A stretch of DNA of 64,000 nucleotides from Lepeophtheirus salmonis (GCF_016086655.4 NC_052132.2:15564805-15628804); one strand, 5' to 3'; positions 49,801 to 62,944 are shown, numbered from the stretch's first letter. Translations and numbers: made by a program. The notes: generated from the sequence alone by a model not told the origin.

Positions 49801-50358
49801 ATCTGATTCATAGCTCTGATAAATGATTTTCAATTTTTTTAAAGTATATACCAAAACCAAAGATCAAACAAATGATGAACTGTTTTGAATTTTTTATACA
49901 AAGTCATTTAATGTTCATTAATCATAGTTGTCCATATTTTTTCGCATGCATAGAAGAGGAAATAAGTATTTGATCCCTAAGTTTGAATACTGATAAATAT
50001 TTTATATGGGCGTTCAGGTCCTGAATGTGCTGACCTTTAACTACACACCCCGTTATTAGATTGCTATTTCTTAGATCAAATAGTCGTGCAATTCTAAAAT
50101 ATTAAGAACAAACTCAAAATGTGGCGTCGGCAGGCAGGCAAAATTTCCTTTCTTAATATATATGCATAGGAACAGAGATGCAAACAATATTGAATGCCGG
50201 TAAGTAAAAAAAAACCCCGGAAAATTAACGTGGTCACAATGACAAATCGAAGAAAGTTTGGGAGGAGAGCTGCTTAACTCTTATTACATTTTATTAGACC
50301 AGCTCCAAATGGATCAGAGGAAGCAAATAAATACAAATCCCACTCCTTATATAGCACC

Positions 50359-50738
50359 TGGGCTGAAAAGTTCCGGGCTTAATAAAGAAAATACGTTTTA
50401 TTTCGAACTAAATTGGCTTTTTTAAAAATATTATTTTATCTTTATAAATTTATTTTGAGCTGAATCCCCAAGACACTTTTCAAGACATTTCTCTGCTTGA
50501 ATAGTATTTTTTCCTATCAAGAAGTTCTGTAAAATTAAAACACAAAATTATTTTTCATCAATTGTTTTGGAAGTCACTAAAGTGGTGTCCCTTTTTAGCA
50601 TAATAACTCACAAAATAAAGAACAGATTGGCACAACATTTTTACAGCTGTCTTTTAAAGGTTGGTACTAACTGAAAATAGGGTGAATTAAAAAAAAAAAG
50701 GTGCTAATTATGTATGAAGCCCGGGACTTTTCAGCCTA
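50359..50738. mobile_element. Short mariner-type inverted-repeat element (MITE)
   Basis: The left end GGGCTGAAAAGTTCCGGGCT at 50360-50379 is repeated in inverse at 50716-50737 as AAGCCCGGGACTTTTCAGCC. The ends resemble mariner termini. The roughly 340 bases between them are AT-rich and encode nothing recognisable, so this is probably a deletion derivative mobilised by a full element elsewhere. Confidence 0.7.
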
Positions 50739-50867
50739 TACGGAGAAAATCGTTATTATTTACCCATTTTAACAAACAAAGTATTGAAGTCTATAGCAGG
50801 ATCCTCGTTGAGTTAGGAAACAAGTTTATTAACTCTAAATTATGAATTAAAACCCAAAGAATATGTT

Positions 50868-51684
50868 TTAGTCAATATATCTACCCTCAGAATCGATAGT
50901 GACCTCCAGACGGTGGCGAAAGCTTCTTCAGACCCTCTAGATGTACTCAGCGCTCATGGAGGCCCAAGCTTTGTTGGCGGAGGTCTTGAGGGTATAAGCT
51001 GTGGGCCTTGGATTGCTCATGTAATTTATATGGAATAGTCTAGGGGGTTGAGTTCTGGGCTCTGCAGTGGCCAGAAGTCCTTTGTAGATGAACTTTGGTG
51101 GCCAGGATTTTTGATGTACGGATCAGCCTTCAGTCTATATCCTAAAAGGAACCACACGGGATTCATGGCCTTCCTGTTGTATACAACCAGGCCTAAAGTC
51201 ATCACTGAAGCAGGGTGTTTGGTGGTGGAGACATATCGGTGCTCCTCTGCTGCACCCCCAAATGTCACCACTCGATCATTCTGCCAGTTGAAGACAAAGT
51301 AAAAAGTAAAGATCTTCTCATCAGAAAAGACTTCCCACACTTGTTCTGTCAACAGAGGTCTTGGAGTACGCCGCAGATATTTTCCACCATATTTTTTTTT
51401 AAGCCCTGTACACCGCTGATGGGGGACTTGTTCATCTTCTTTTCTATGCCAGCTATTGATGAATTCAGCTTTTTATAGTAGGCCGACTTTAGGTTGTTGA
51501 CGGACACGGAGGGATTCCTGCCTTCTCTGGGAAAGTGTCTGGGGTCCTCCCCGACCTTCAACCGCATGGTGACATTGTAAATCGTCTTCATGGAGGCTGT
51601 ACTCTACTCCCTGATAGCCTTCTGGGAAGATCCTGTGCCGAGGAGTACTGCCATCCCAATTCTCTTCTCGTATTGTGTGCTCAT
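50868..51684 (-). mobile_element. Tc1/mariner-superfamily DDE transposase pseudogene, separate lineage
   Basis: The minus-strand reading starts MSTQYEKRIGMAVLLGTGSS at 51684 with an in-frame stop after about 28 codons. It continues MKTIYNVTMRLKVGED and GRNPSVSVNNLKSAY (helix-turn-helix region), then VFSDEKIFTFYFVFNWQNDR with the first catalytic Asp, RYVSTTKHPASVMTLGLVVY, and PVWFLLGYRLKADPYI. It then jumps to FWPLQSPELNPLDYSI, the third-carboxylate block with Asp before Y, and a degraded C-terminus ending RYID and a stop at 50868. The segment holding the second catalytic Asp is deleted. Confidence 0.85.
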
Positions 51685-52337
51685 GGTGGTGACTAGGACA
51701 ATGCTTTGCTTAGCAATCGACCGCTAATTACTAGAATGTGCAAATAATGTCATAGGTACATTCTAGAAAAGTGACTTTTAACCTCTCATAATTTGCATAA
51801 TAGAGATGCATTAATTATAATAGTTGGTCCAGTATGTTAGCCATGTAGGTAGGAATTGCAGCGTTGTCGAACCTCAATCCTACTCCAAGTCTAACAAGGA
51901 CTTACACGTATAACTTAAGAATAAACTTAGATTTTAAAACTTTAATCATTTCCATATCTTCACTCCAGATGTTTGAAAATTGTCATATATTCAATAACTT
52001 ATCTGGCCTGCAACCCCACTATACTAACGGGTTTATTTTGACGTAGATTAAAATACCTCTTGTTCTATTGTATATATTTTAACGGTAATTTGGAAATATT
52101 TAAGTGCTAAAGAATTGCTGTGAAATGGATCCAAGAAAATAGTGTTTTTATAAATCATTGATTACAGCTTCTCTTTTGGCTTCCATTGTGGTTAACGAAA
52201 CTGTTATTTTATACAAAACTATTTTTTTAATTCTAGTTTCGGCACAACTAGAGTTTAAACATAATATCTAGTAACCTTACATAAAATTATATTATATAAG
52301 GGTAATTTAAACGGACTTTCTGTGGACCCTGTTTATA

Positions 52338-52815
52338 CGAGTGTGGTCCGAAAAGTTTCCAGCCTCAACGACGTAAAGATGACAGCACTAGTAAATACAA
52401 CCTAGTCACATCAATTTAGCTTCGGTCGATAGTTACTCACCAAAGTTTAAACCATTTTGGAAGGACAGTTGTTATGCAAACAGTCGTCGTTTGAGTGTTT
52501 TTGTGAGAATGGACAAAATCGAGTATATAGCTGTCATTAAATATTTGTTTTTGAAAGTGTAAACTATAAATAGATTCAAACAAGGCAGACACATAAAGGC
52601 TGGTTGTGTTAAAATATGAGTCGTCTAAGTAAATCCAACTCGGAGGAACAAAAAGTGTCTCGTGAACAATTATTTTTGCAGAGAAAAACGCCGAGTACTA
52701 TTTGAATAGTTTACAGAGATGGAGGATCAATGGGAGAAATGTGTAGAATTGCAAGGAGACTATGCTAAAAAATAAATAAAAAATTCAGAAAAAATGTCTT
52801 GTGTCTTTGTTATGT
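52338..52815 (+). mobile_element. Mariner reduced to its two coding ends
   Basis: The left end CGAGTGTGGTCCGAAAAGTT follows a TA and matches mariner termini. At 52509 an ATG begins MDKIEYIAVIKYLFLK, the N-terminus of a mariner transposase, stopped at once. The only other recognisable part is the last 15 codons at about 52731-52776 (QWEKCVELQGDYAKK then stop). About 1 kb of the enzyme is absent. The right terminal repeat is not recognisable; a family D repeat starts at about 52830 and may have replaced it. Confidence 0.7.
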
Positions 52816-52819
52816 CGGC

Positions 52820-53070
52820 AGGGGCGTCCGCAAGGTGTGGGCCGTAGGGGCTGTTGTCCCCATCAAATGTATTATTTTACATTTATTATTGCTTTTCAGA
52901 AAATTTTAAAACGTGAAAGCCTCGCAATTATTTTTTCAATTTAAAAAAGTAATTTGGTCAAATTTAGCCTCTTTCAAGAATTTTACGTCTAACAAATTCT
53001 CCAACCATTTTTTGGTCTCTTACAAAAAATAAAAGCTTACCCCAAAATAAAATTCTGGGGGTGCCCATAA
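52820..53070. repeat. Repeat family D fragment
   Basis: The end CAGGGGCGTCCGCAAGGTGT and GGGCCGTAGGGGCTGTTGTC are well preserved. The minisatellite core is diverged. It abuts the deleted mariner to its left. Confidence 0.45.
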
Positions 53071-53689
53071 TTTTAGACTGTTTTAAAGGTTCTTTTAATG
53101 TCATGAAGTATTAAATCATCGTGTAATGAGACTTGGTAATGTGTAAATTACCTACAAGGTGATATTAATCTACGTAAAACAATATATATACTCGTATGTT
53201 CATAGGTAAAGTCTAGGCTTTTTTATTATGAATTGATTGCTAAACTCATATCATCTCATTCTATTTATTTCAGTTCTTTCTCATTCTTAATGTTAACATT
53301 TCCTTTGTCGACCATAGAACGATTTATACAAATAGTCATTCTTACTTAATCCTTCTTCTATTGGTCATGAGTTCTTCTAATATTATTTATACATAGATTA
53401 TAATATATTATCGATTATCTATGGGCATTAGGATGTCCTTGTTTTATTTTTTGTTTGTTGGTCCTTGAAAAAAAGTTTAGCCTGCTGCTAAGCGTCTTCT
53501 GAGCATTAGGCTAAACGGAAAAGTTTATAAGGATTTCAATTTTATTATTTTCTTAAAATTGTTGTAGCAGCATAGGCGGAGTTTGATGCTCAATATTTAT
53601 CATATGAACATGGATGACGTGCAGTTTTTTCTATCTCTACATAAAGTTAACTTTCTTTCTTGAGATTAATTACAAAAGATTTCTTAATG

Positions 53690-54390
53690 AATCACCTGCA
53701 GTATTTATTACTTGCATTTTTTTCTTCTGTCTAAGAGGAACACGGAAAGAGACTGGAGAATTAAGATCTCGGCCCTCCTTCGTGCGGTGATGAGTATGGC
53801 AGAGACTGCTTGCCAAGTTGATGTATCCAGACCCCATATGTACGCAGTCCAAACGAGGATGGATGACAACAACAACATGGTTAATTATCCAGGAAGTGGG
53901 AGGAAGAATATTCTTGATCCAAAATTGAGCAAGAACCTAATGGAGACACACCCAACCAAGTCCATGACCACCTCACTGCGGCGGACTATATGAAGACTAC
54001 TGAGGACAAATTCCATCTCATGGGAGAAGAGAATATTTCCAGATGGAAATGTGGTGCTACCGCCAGGGCCCCGTCCTGATCCTTATGTAGCAAAATTGGT
54101 TCAGAATTTTCTCAAGAATAAAAAATACTCCTGGGACAACTAGCTGTGGGCCCGTACCACTCAGACCTGAACCTGTTGGACTTTCCCTTCTGGTGCACAT
54201 GGAGTCCAAAGCCTATAAAATTCTTAATCCTAATATTGACGCCTTGAGGCCCTCCGTTTACGAGAGCTGTATCATAATGGACAGAAACGTCATAAAGAAG
54301 TATTGCCATTCTTTTAAGAGAAGGCTAATGTGTGCCATCGAAACTGAGAGTGGTTAAATTGAGAAAATTATTTACTTCAATGAATGAATT
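53690..54390 (+). mobile_element. Tc1/mariner-superfamily DDE transposon remnant
   Basis: The plus strand reads RAVMSMAETACQVDVSRPHM, then YAVQTRMDDNNNMVNYPGSG and RKNILDPKLSKNLMETHPTK, a typical transposase helix-turn-helix with GSGR linker. After a deletion it resumes near 54140 with SDLNLLDFPFW-like sequence (third catalytic block) in shifting frames, ending RRLMCAIETESG near 54350. Multiple frameshifts; inactive. Confidence 0.75.
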
Positions 54391-54689
54391 CATTTGTAGA
54401 GATTAAAAATCCGTACCCGATATATTGTATGGCTCTAAGACAAAATTGCCGGACAAAAATAATGAATATATTTGATGATAATTATAGTCAGAGACAATCT
54501 CAGGATAGAGGAGTGTCGGTCAGGACACCACGTTTTCTGCTTTTTTTCTCCTAATAATAATGTTTTGAAGCTTTAGTGGTTGAATGAGGTACAAACAGTG
54601 TTTACTGATATTAGTTTGTAAACAAAACGACAGAGAGTGGCGCCGTCTTGCGGTAAAATATGTAATATAATTCCTTGAATCATAATATT

Positions 54690-55140
54690 TAGTAATGAAA
54701 ATCTCGTATATTTTGGGCATGTTAAAAGAAACCGAAAATCAATATGGTAACTCTGACAATTTGAAGAATATTTGGAGGAGAGTAGCTTAGCTGTCATGAC
54801 GTTTTAATGGATTATCTACAATAAGAAGTGACAAGGGAGGAGGGAGATGGAAATAAACAAAGGCATTGGAAAAAACTACTCCGAAGTCGATCCTCAATTT
54901 TACTTAGAGTCCAACAAGGACTTATAATCTTAATCCTGCAATAAATCTGCAAGATTACTCTCCGTCTTTTATGAGTACACAAGAATGTTATATCAGGTTT
55001 TGAATATAATTAAATGTAGTAGGAAAGGAAGTTCACGTCTCTGGAGTTAAATAAAAATGACAACAGCCTAGGAAAATAAATTTCATTCATTAGCAAGATT
55101 ACCTATTCCAAAAAAGCGGGCAGCTTAAAAAGGTACACGA
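54690..55140 (+). repeat. Repeat family B copy
   Basis: AATTTGAAGAATATTTGGAG, TAGCTGTCATGACGTTTTAA, GAGTCCAACAAGGACTTATA and AGGAAAGGAAGTTCACGTCT align with 48935-49340 throughout. Fragments of the same end also occur at 21115-21170, 50260-50300 and 56885-56930. Confidence 0.55.
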
Positions 55141-56711
55141 TGTACATCACAAATATGTAATATTATTTAAATCAAAATATAGGTCTATGTTCCTCAAGAG
55201 AGGGCCATATGAAAATTATTCTCAACATGCGCCATTTTTATAAATAACAAGCTGCACAACTGTCACACCACCTTGGTAATGATATATTTTTTTAGTTTGT
55301 TCATGCCCTATTAGAATGAACTCCTTTAAGTTGGGAACTATCCCCAACAATTATTGAATAATAATTATCCCCCCCTTTTCGAAGGAAAGATTGCGTGATA
55401 CAATCAACGTAACGACTTGCTCAATCAACTTTTCATATATATGAGTATATTTTCAACATTAAATCTAATCTATGTCTGTAAAACGAGTTTCTTATGACTT
55501 GATCATCAACAGTAAACATGAGTGAAGATCAAGGACATTAAAGTAATGAAGGAAAATAAAATAGATTCTTATTATTAGTTTTACTCATTCCATAAAATAA
55601 ATTGTCCTTAAAAAAGGCCATAGTTAGGCACTTTTTTTTTCGTTGAGTTGTTCATTCTTGAAAAATGTCCCTTCGGATGCTCATTTCCTTCAGTTTAGTC
55701 ATTCAATTATTTAAACGAAATGACAACCAATGGATCATTTTTTGTCCAATTTAATTGGCTACGAAAAAAAAAAAAAAAAAAAATCCATGCGAGACGTCAA
55801 TTTTGAAATATCAAAAATCTCATCTCTTTATAATTTATCCTTGTGACGTAGTTACAGATAGGAATAGTGAAAAATAACAGCAATGAGATTAGAAAAGGAA
55901 AACGGTGAGTGTGTGTGTTCTCTTTTGTTCATTATTTAATAGATCACCATGATGTTTACATCTTCCTCTGAAAGACATTTTTTGGCTTATTTTTAATGGT
56001 GCGAGGTTATTTCATTCCCAGTAAATTAATTCCCTGTTCTATTGATTCCTATTTATTTATTTCATCCCCTATAAAATTCATTCCTGGACATTTCATTCCC
56101 ACCTTAAATATGGATAAAAAAATTTTTCTATCCAGAGATGAACTTAAAGTAGATGAGTGTAGGTGATCCTGGAGAAGGGTGCGAGTGGACCCAGTAAACC
56201 TGCTTATTATTTACGAAGATATGAACTGTGAGAAAATAAATAGCCATGATAAAATTGATGTGACGGAGTATTGGTAATTATAGAAGAATGCATGGAAAAG
56301 TATTGACGTCATTTATTTCTACTTTCCTAGGTCTGAACAATATCCACAGATGGAGATTCCAGTCTTACTCACTATTTGAGACTTATGATGACGTCATTTC
56401 TAATTCGTAAACGCCATAAATCCTTCGTATCTGTGTCCCATCCATCATATTTCATGAGTCTTCTTCAGTGCTGACTGCCCGGGCCTCCCTACATACATAA
56501 AAGCTACCAACCTGTAGTACATACATATACATATATATCACTGGTTTTGAAAGTATGACGTCATTAAATATAAAAGTGGGGATGAATTTTACAGGGAATG
56601 AAATTACCGATCACGATTTTTAATATAAATAGTTTTAAGAATGCAAAATAAAATAAATATATTCAAATATATGCCTAATATTTTCCTTGCTCTAATGCTA
56701 TTTTAAAAGTA

Positions 56712-56848
56712 TGAAAGACAGCTGATGTTAACAAGGGTCTTGATTCAATAGTACCATAATCTCTATACCGAAATACAGGAAATATTTTATGCAACCCTGA
56801 TTATGGTACTATTAAATCAAGACCCCTGTTAACATCAGCTGTCTTTCA
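56712..56848. repeat. Near-perfect long hairpin (about 49-bp arms)
   Basis: Left arm 56712-56761 (TGAAAGACAGCTGATGTTAA then CAAGGGTCTTGATTCAATAG) is inverted at 56799-56848 with only two mismatches. The loop is about 37 bases. It could be a miniature foldback transposon or the source of a hairpin RNA. Nothing in the sequence decides between these. Confidence 0.7.
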
Positions 56849-57567
56849 CAGAATGAATGTAGAAGTCCTAACCATTTGAAAATTATTTGGGAGGAAAGTA
56901 GCTTAACTGTCATGATGTTTCATTAAAAAACAAGTCGTGCCGGACGTTAAAGAGTTCCTATCGTAGCCACACAAAATTTGTATCTTCAATAATGACATGT
57001 CGGATGTTTACATTAATTCGTTCATACAAAAATATCTACATTATCATTGCTTCTATGGCTTTATGGATGTAAAGACTTAATTTATGATGCAGTAAGATCG
57101 TATCATGGTGCTTGAGTATTTATATACATATAGATATATGTATATAATAATGGAATTTATGATTAAGTAAGATTATACATAGAGATCTTTGAAGAGAGTT
57201 TAAACAAACTTCCTTCATGGTCCAAGCCTCTCCCATGAGTGGTTATCCTCATTTCAAGAATAAAAAGGATTGTATTTTTGTGTACACAAAATGAGGCAAG
57301 TAATAGGTAAACATTTTTTTCCCAATTATCTTCTATTTTGTAGATGTAGATGGTACCTAAAATCTTGATGAATACACTTTAAAAAAAAATAATCGTACAA
57401 ATATTTTTTTGAAAGACAGTCACCCAAGCATACACAAAAAAGCTGTATTATTGACACAGCATACATATAAAATTGGCAATACCTTGAACTTTAAAAATCT
57501 AATTAAATACAAGCTCAGGGTCATTTCTCCTTAAGATATTTATATCGCATTATATTTCTTAATGTTA

Positions 57568-58444
57568 GGTTGGGGAAAAAGTAATTTCGTATTTTCCACT
57601 TTATTGCAATGCTTTATAAAAAGTGTTACAGTCATCCAATTTAAGCCAAGTATGCCCCGTTCTGTTTGATAACTTGTTGCCAACGAGAATCTGACTTCAT
57701 AAGGCTAGTTTCTTAGATGCCTTTGTCCCTGTTGGCAAAACACTCGAACAATTAATTTCCACAGGCCTCTATTGAGGACAAGTTTGTACCCCCAAGTGCG
57801 TTGGCCATAGTAGGCACAGGTGGTAGACACTTGATCTTATAGACGGACTATAGGGTGGATGCACAGGAATTTCCCATTCGAGCTCCTGGAGCTTCTGGCC
57901 AATCATGAAAGATGTGTAGAGCCTGATGTTGTCTTCAAGAAACACAATTCCACTCCTATGTGAGTTTCTTTTTTGTATACAGCCTTCTATAAATGGTTCA
58001 AAATGGCTTAATGATCAATGTTTAGCTTTTGGGGGATAGTACGATTGCTAACATGACGGTTTATCTCGATATTGTCCATGATTTGCATCATTCCCCTCCA
58101 CTACACCATAACGAAGTTTCTCGAACCACTATTGTGCAACACGAACCGCCAAAGTATTGGACCCGTAGAAATAGCAAATTTTATTGGTCGCTTTCGATGC
58201 ATTTTTCTTTTTCAGGTAGTAAAAAGGTAAAATATGGTGAATTTCTTCCTTTGATACCTCCTTACTCGATGCACGATAATTAACAACTGAACTGGCCAAA
58301 CAGAATACTATCCAAAAACATTTGTAGTATATAGACTCACACATTTACAGCACCGGATCGTATGATCCGATGTGACTAGTAACGAACGATACATACTTAG
58401 TTTAAAAAAAGGGCGGGAAATACGAAATTACTTTTTGCCTTAGC
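57568..58444 (-). mobile_element. Mariner of cecropia/Hsmar1 type, defective
   Basis: The 877-bp unit is bounded by TA on both sides. The inverted repeats begin GGTTGGGGAAAAAGTAATTT on the left and, reversed, GCTAAGGCAAAAAGTAATTT on the right. The AGGTTGG...AAAAGTAATT form is typical of the cecropia lineage that includes Hsmar1. On the minus strand, pieces of transposase are readable: SKEEIHHILPFYYLKKKNAS from the N-terminal domain, then FLEDNIRLYTS near the second catalytic block, then HPPYSPSIRSSVYHL matching the third-Asp block, then RWQQVIKQNGAYL near the C-terminus. Frames are broken and several hundred bases of the middle are missing. Confidence 0.85.
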
Positions 58445-59094
58445 TATTATTATAAGGAGTTCAAATTTGATTTTTATAGAGTTAAATTTGTATCTACTTG
58501 ATAGAAGTTTGCTGTGTGTTTAAAGTACATATACTTTTAAATAAACACACACCATCTTTAAAGAACTTTTGTTGTTGAGAGACTCCTCAATTGGAATGAA
58601 TTATACAGCAACAACTAACAATTTACAATGGGTACTTTGTTTTTACGTTTGCCCTAAACCACTCAAAGTGGACTTCCTGTGTCTTCTCATCCTATCATAT
58701 CATCAGTTTTATAAAAAATGAATATTCCAACATCTATATTAATAAAGAAAAGTGTGTCTGTCTGTTTGGATATTTGCTAATTCCTCATTTTTGAGTGGTG
58801 TGTCGTTACCCCAGCGTCAGTGGGTCACAATCCACTAGATATTTAATTTTATAGAATCTATAGCTAAAAAAACAACAACTTCGTATTGAAAATTTAGTTT
58901 AAAAAAAAGGGAAACTAATATTTAATAATGAATCTATTTCCAGTAAATTTGATCATCACACAAATAACAATTTTAAATAAAACTTTCGACTTTTTAAATA
59001 GATTTGGATAAAACATAAAAATTTACTGTTAAATTATCTACCAGCAACTATGAGATAAAAGAAATGAACGCAAACCCTACTTTGTATCTATCAA

Positions 59095-59410
59095 TGATAT
59101 AGGCAGGAATTACAGCGAGGTCCATCCTCAAATCTACGCCGAGTCCAACTAGGACTTGCGCTTATAACCATAGATGAAAATAATTATATTATGAAAGTAG
59201 TTGCTACCTGAATATATGTTTTTTTATATATTCTAAAGATATTCTCATTATTCTTTCATTTTTGAGGAGAGAACATATTATACGTATAAACTATAAAGTG
59301 TAATCACGAATGTGTTTACTCATGAATGACGGAGATGAACATTGAGGAAGTATAACTGCAAGTCCTTGTTGGACTTGGAGTAGAATTAAGGATCGATATC
59401 AGAATTTTAA
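59095..59410. repeat. Two inverted fragments of repeat family B
   Basis: GAGTCCAACTAGGACTTGCG at about 59140 and CAAGTCCTTGTTGGACTTGG at about 59350 are the same sequence in opposite orientation, with the rest of the family following the second. Confidence 0.45.
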
Positions 59411-59585
59411 TTTACATATTTTAGTCTCTATATCAGTTGATCTCCTTACCCCATCTTCTTATCTTTTACCGTTATTATTTAATATGTTTTTATGAATACT
59501 GTTCAGATGGATTTTACTATAAATACCCTGACGTAAGTGTCAAGGTTGGGGTAGTGTGACATCCTTATTCTTTTATAATATTCTT

Positions 59586-60490
59586 GTACAGGGTGCGACC
59601 TCTATTTAATAACCAAGACAATTTAAAAAAAAGAATTTTCTCCTAATCTAACCAGCGGATTCGAATAAAAGTCAATGTCAAGCGAAAGCTGAATAAAAAA
59701 AAATAGTATTTTTATTCAATGTAATCACTTTTGGCGTCAATAACGGCCTTGGGATCAGGTCTTGGTGAAAGTTTCCTTCGGAAGATTCCAAAACTGTCAG
59801 ATCCTGCATACTAGCTCGGATTTTATGTTGCAGGAGGATTTATTAGTGTGTCACCCAAATGCACCCCACACAAAGAAGTCTATGGGGTTGAGGTTCGGTG
59901 AGCTTGGAGGACAAATACCATTTCGTCTAATAAAGTTTAAAAAAAAAAATTTCTTTTCTGTCAGAAGTTGAGCTCTTCGCATCTTGTATGATTTGTATCG
60001 CAAATCATCTACTACATACTTCCTGATCAGCCTTTCAGAACAATTGGGATCCCTGGCAATGGTTTTAATCAATTTGTATGGCTCATCATCAATGATTTTT
60101 TGTAAATTTACAATGAAATACACTGGGAGTCTGACCTCATCTTGTGATCAGTACACTTTGCTGTGAATTAATAAACATCTTCAGACTATTCCAGTTCCTC
60201 CTTGACTCTCTCGACAAAGGACATGTCCATGTTTGAGAAGTTTGCAATCTCATCCTTTCTTGTCGTGCACAGATCGAAAAAAGGACACTCAGCTTTTTCC
60301 ACGATTGTGGAATAAATACTTCTTTAATCGATGCTATTTTTTTAGCTTTTGCAAAATACTATTGGTTAGCCGCCAAAACAACAAGCAAGGTCCTACCTGC
60401 ACATTGTATCGGTCGTTCTGGATCTCTTTTAATGATTTGTGTCAACTTCACAACATCAAACACAACTATCGAGTTTCTGTTTATTTCCCT
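59586..60490 (-). mobile_element. Tc1/mariner-superfamily DDE transposon remnant
   Basis: The left end reads TACAGGGTGCGACCTC. On the minus strand, VCTTRKDEIANFSNMDMSFV lies at about 60270-60210. VNLQKIIDDEPYKLIKTIAR and CSERLIRKYVVDDLRYKSYK, then MRRAQLLTEK, occupy about 60110-59955. The text jumps directly to ICPPSSPNLNPIDFFVWGAF, the third-carboxylate block, and a broken C-terminus. The core with the first two catalytic residues is missing. Confidence 0.78.
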
Positions 60491-62131
60491 CCTAATCAGT
60501 GTTCTGAATGTTGATTGTTTGAATTAGAATGCGCTCTTGTTAAGCTGTCAACCATTCTCAACAGCTATTAATTAATATATCCATAGTTTTGAAGATTTGG
60601 CCAAGAATTGAATAACTGATTTTTTGCCTTTTGTAGGTTTCTTTTCGTATGAAAGGTTGCGTGATACAATAATGCTAATGAAATGCTAAAGCTCAGGACA
60701 TAATATTAAAAAAGTCATGGTCAGTTATACATTATATTTTAAAGTATGTTAAAAAGGAAATGGGGAGTATATTTTTTCGATATTAAAAAAAGTAAAGTTT
60801 GTCTGTCTGTGGTCTATTTTCGAAATTTTTACGTATCTGCTCTTTGGTAGTTTCCATCCTTGACGGCCGCTCAAGCAATATTGAGTCAAACATTCTTAAA
60901 GCCTTTTTATCAGAACGAAATCTTATCTTTCTAACACCGTCTAGCGTTAACCTGATCGCATTTATAAAACGCGAGACACACATTACTATAGCCATCTATT
61001 AGAAAAATAATTGATTTTTTTTACTGTACCTATTATGCTCTACATTTTTCATAGCCTGGATGACCAGTTTTCTATTCCGTGACAATACTTGGGCAACTGC
61101 AGGAGGTAAACTGGAGAATTGTAGTCTCCCCCTCCAAATCAAGGAATTTGTCTCAAAGTTATCGCTTTGCGGTGAAGAATTCAAATGTAGAAGTAGGGGA
61201 TTTTTTTTTAAAACACTTGTCTTCTAAAAAAGGCTCATTTGGTCTCATTCAGACCCAGACCAAAAAAAAAAAAATTAATAATAAATAAGAGGCTCTAGAA
61301 AAGAATGAATGGTAGCTAATTCTGATGATACTGATGTAATATACGTTTTAATCACACATATCCTACTTCAAATATATTGTATCTTTGACACGTTGTTACT
61401 TTTATTGTACCACAAAACCTTTACTCTGAAAAGGAGAAGAAATAAGGGGCTAAAATCATTTGTTAGTTAGCCCATTCTATGAAATCATTGTTCAACAGTT
61501 ATTGGGTAATTGTTGATGGCTTGCAATGAGCTCATTCTAATTAAACCAATCACCGATAAAGACTTGTCCCTAGGCTGACAAACTTTATTAAGACTGTGCT
61601 AATAGACTGATTGGGGCAATTAAATTGTTGCAAATCTAGTTTGAATACCACCTTAACACATTACCATATATGAAAGAAAATGAGAAGAATAACTACCTAC
61701 AACTTTTTGAATTAATGACTTAATACTAATTTGTATCGCCATAAAGAAGGTATTATCCGCATTTCATCGAATATCGTGATGAATATTGATTCCAACACAT
61801 GATGAATTAAAAAATGTATAAAGTTATGAAAATAATTAAATCTATTCCGACATAAATCATTTTCCAGTAATACAATATTCATTTTAACAAAATATATATA
61901 TTTTTTAAATAATAACTAAAAGGGTTAGCCTCATTTATGAACATACTATTTAAGTATTACAATGATCCCTTGTGAGACTCTACAAAGTAGGAAATGTTCA
62001 TGTATATACATAAACAGAGTGGACCAACATAACTTCCTTTTTCCAAAAGCCAATAAAACAAGTTTTATTTGTGTTTTATAATGATAGTACATCTTTAAAG
62101 TTTATATGAGAGAATTTTGAAAATCAAATCA

Positions 62132-62944
62132 GATAGTTGCTTTGACAAGTCCGTGCAAAGTCCTTGAGGTGCGTATCAGGGTTATGTTTAGTTAGTCGCA
62201 TCTCTTGGAAGAACAAACACCAACTTTCAGCCAGATCGGCCAGAAATTGGCCAGAAAGATTATGGCGACTATCTTTTGGATTTGCAAAGAATAATCATCA
62301 TCGACTATCTGGAAAGGGTAAAACTATTACAGGTGCTTATTATGCATTCTTATTGGACTGATTGAAAAACGAGCTGCAAGAAAAACGCATACGATTGGCT
62401 CCCCAAAAAGTCATTTTCCATCACAACAATGTACCAGCTCAGCAGTTGTGGTCGCAAAATTAATGGAAATAGGGGTCCAATTCGATATACCCACAGCATT
62501 CACAATCTCATGCACCTTCGATCTTCTGTCATCCATCCCCATATCATACATGTTATCAATGATTTCTGGAGTAGTAATCTCAACAGGGTGTCCAGAACGT
62601 TCAGTGTCACCTCTGCCAATATGGCCACTCCAAAATTTTTGAAACCAGTTATAATCATGTCTTATGGAAGGCACAGAGTCCCCATCATGTTTATCAAGTT
62701 TCTTTTTAGCTTTCTGAAGCGTTTTTTCTTTCATAAAGTAATGTTTAATAAACACACAAAAAAATTTGTTTCCATTTTTTGAAAATCACTCCACTTCCTC
62801 GATTTAACCGAATGCCAAACAGAAATAAATTGATTGATCAAGCTGAAAGTTAGTGTGTCTTCTTCCAAGAGATGTTACTAAACCTTGATATGCGCCAGTA
62901 GTGGCATCTCTAGGCCGTTGTACGGACTTTTCAAACGACCCTCG
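62132..62944. mobile_element. Palindromic mariner derivative with two 5' ends
   Basis: Terminal repeats match across the unit: TTTGACAAGTCCGTGCAA on the left against TTTGAAAAGTCCGTACAA reversed from the right. About 110 bases inside each end also match each other in inverted orientation, including CATCTCTTGGAAGAA and AACTTTCAGC, which is the 5' leader of one mariner. On the plus strand, 62250-62490 carries the second half of the catalytic domain (KIMATIFW, KGKTITGAYYAFLLD, KLMEIGVQFD). On the minus strand, 62755-62487 carries the N-terminal domain (FIKHYFMKEKTLQKAKKKLD, GDSVPSIR, RSGHPVEITTPEIIDNM, DDRRSKVHEIVNAVGIS). The two coding halves face each other and meet near 62487. No functional enzyme can result. 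Confidence 0.8.
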
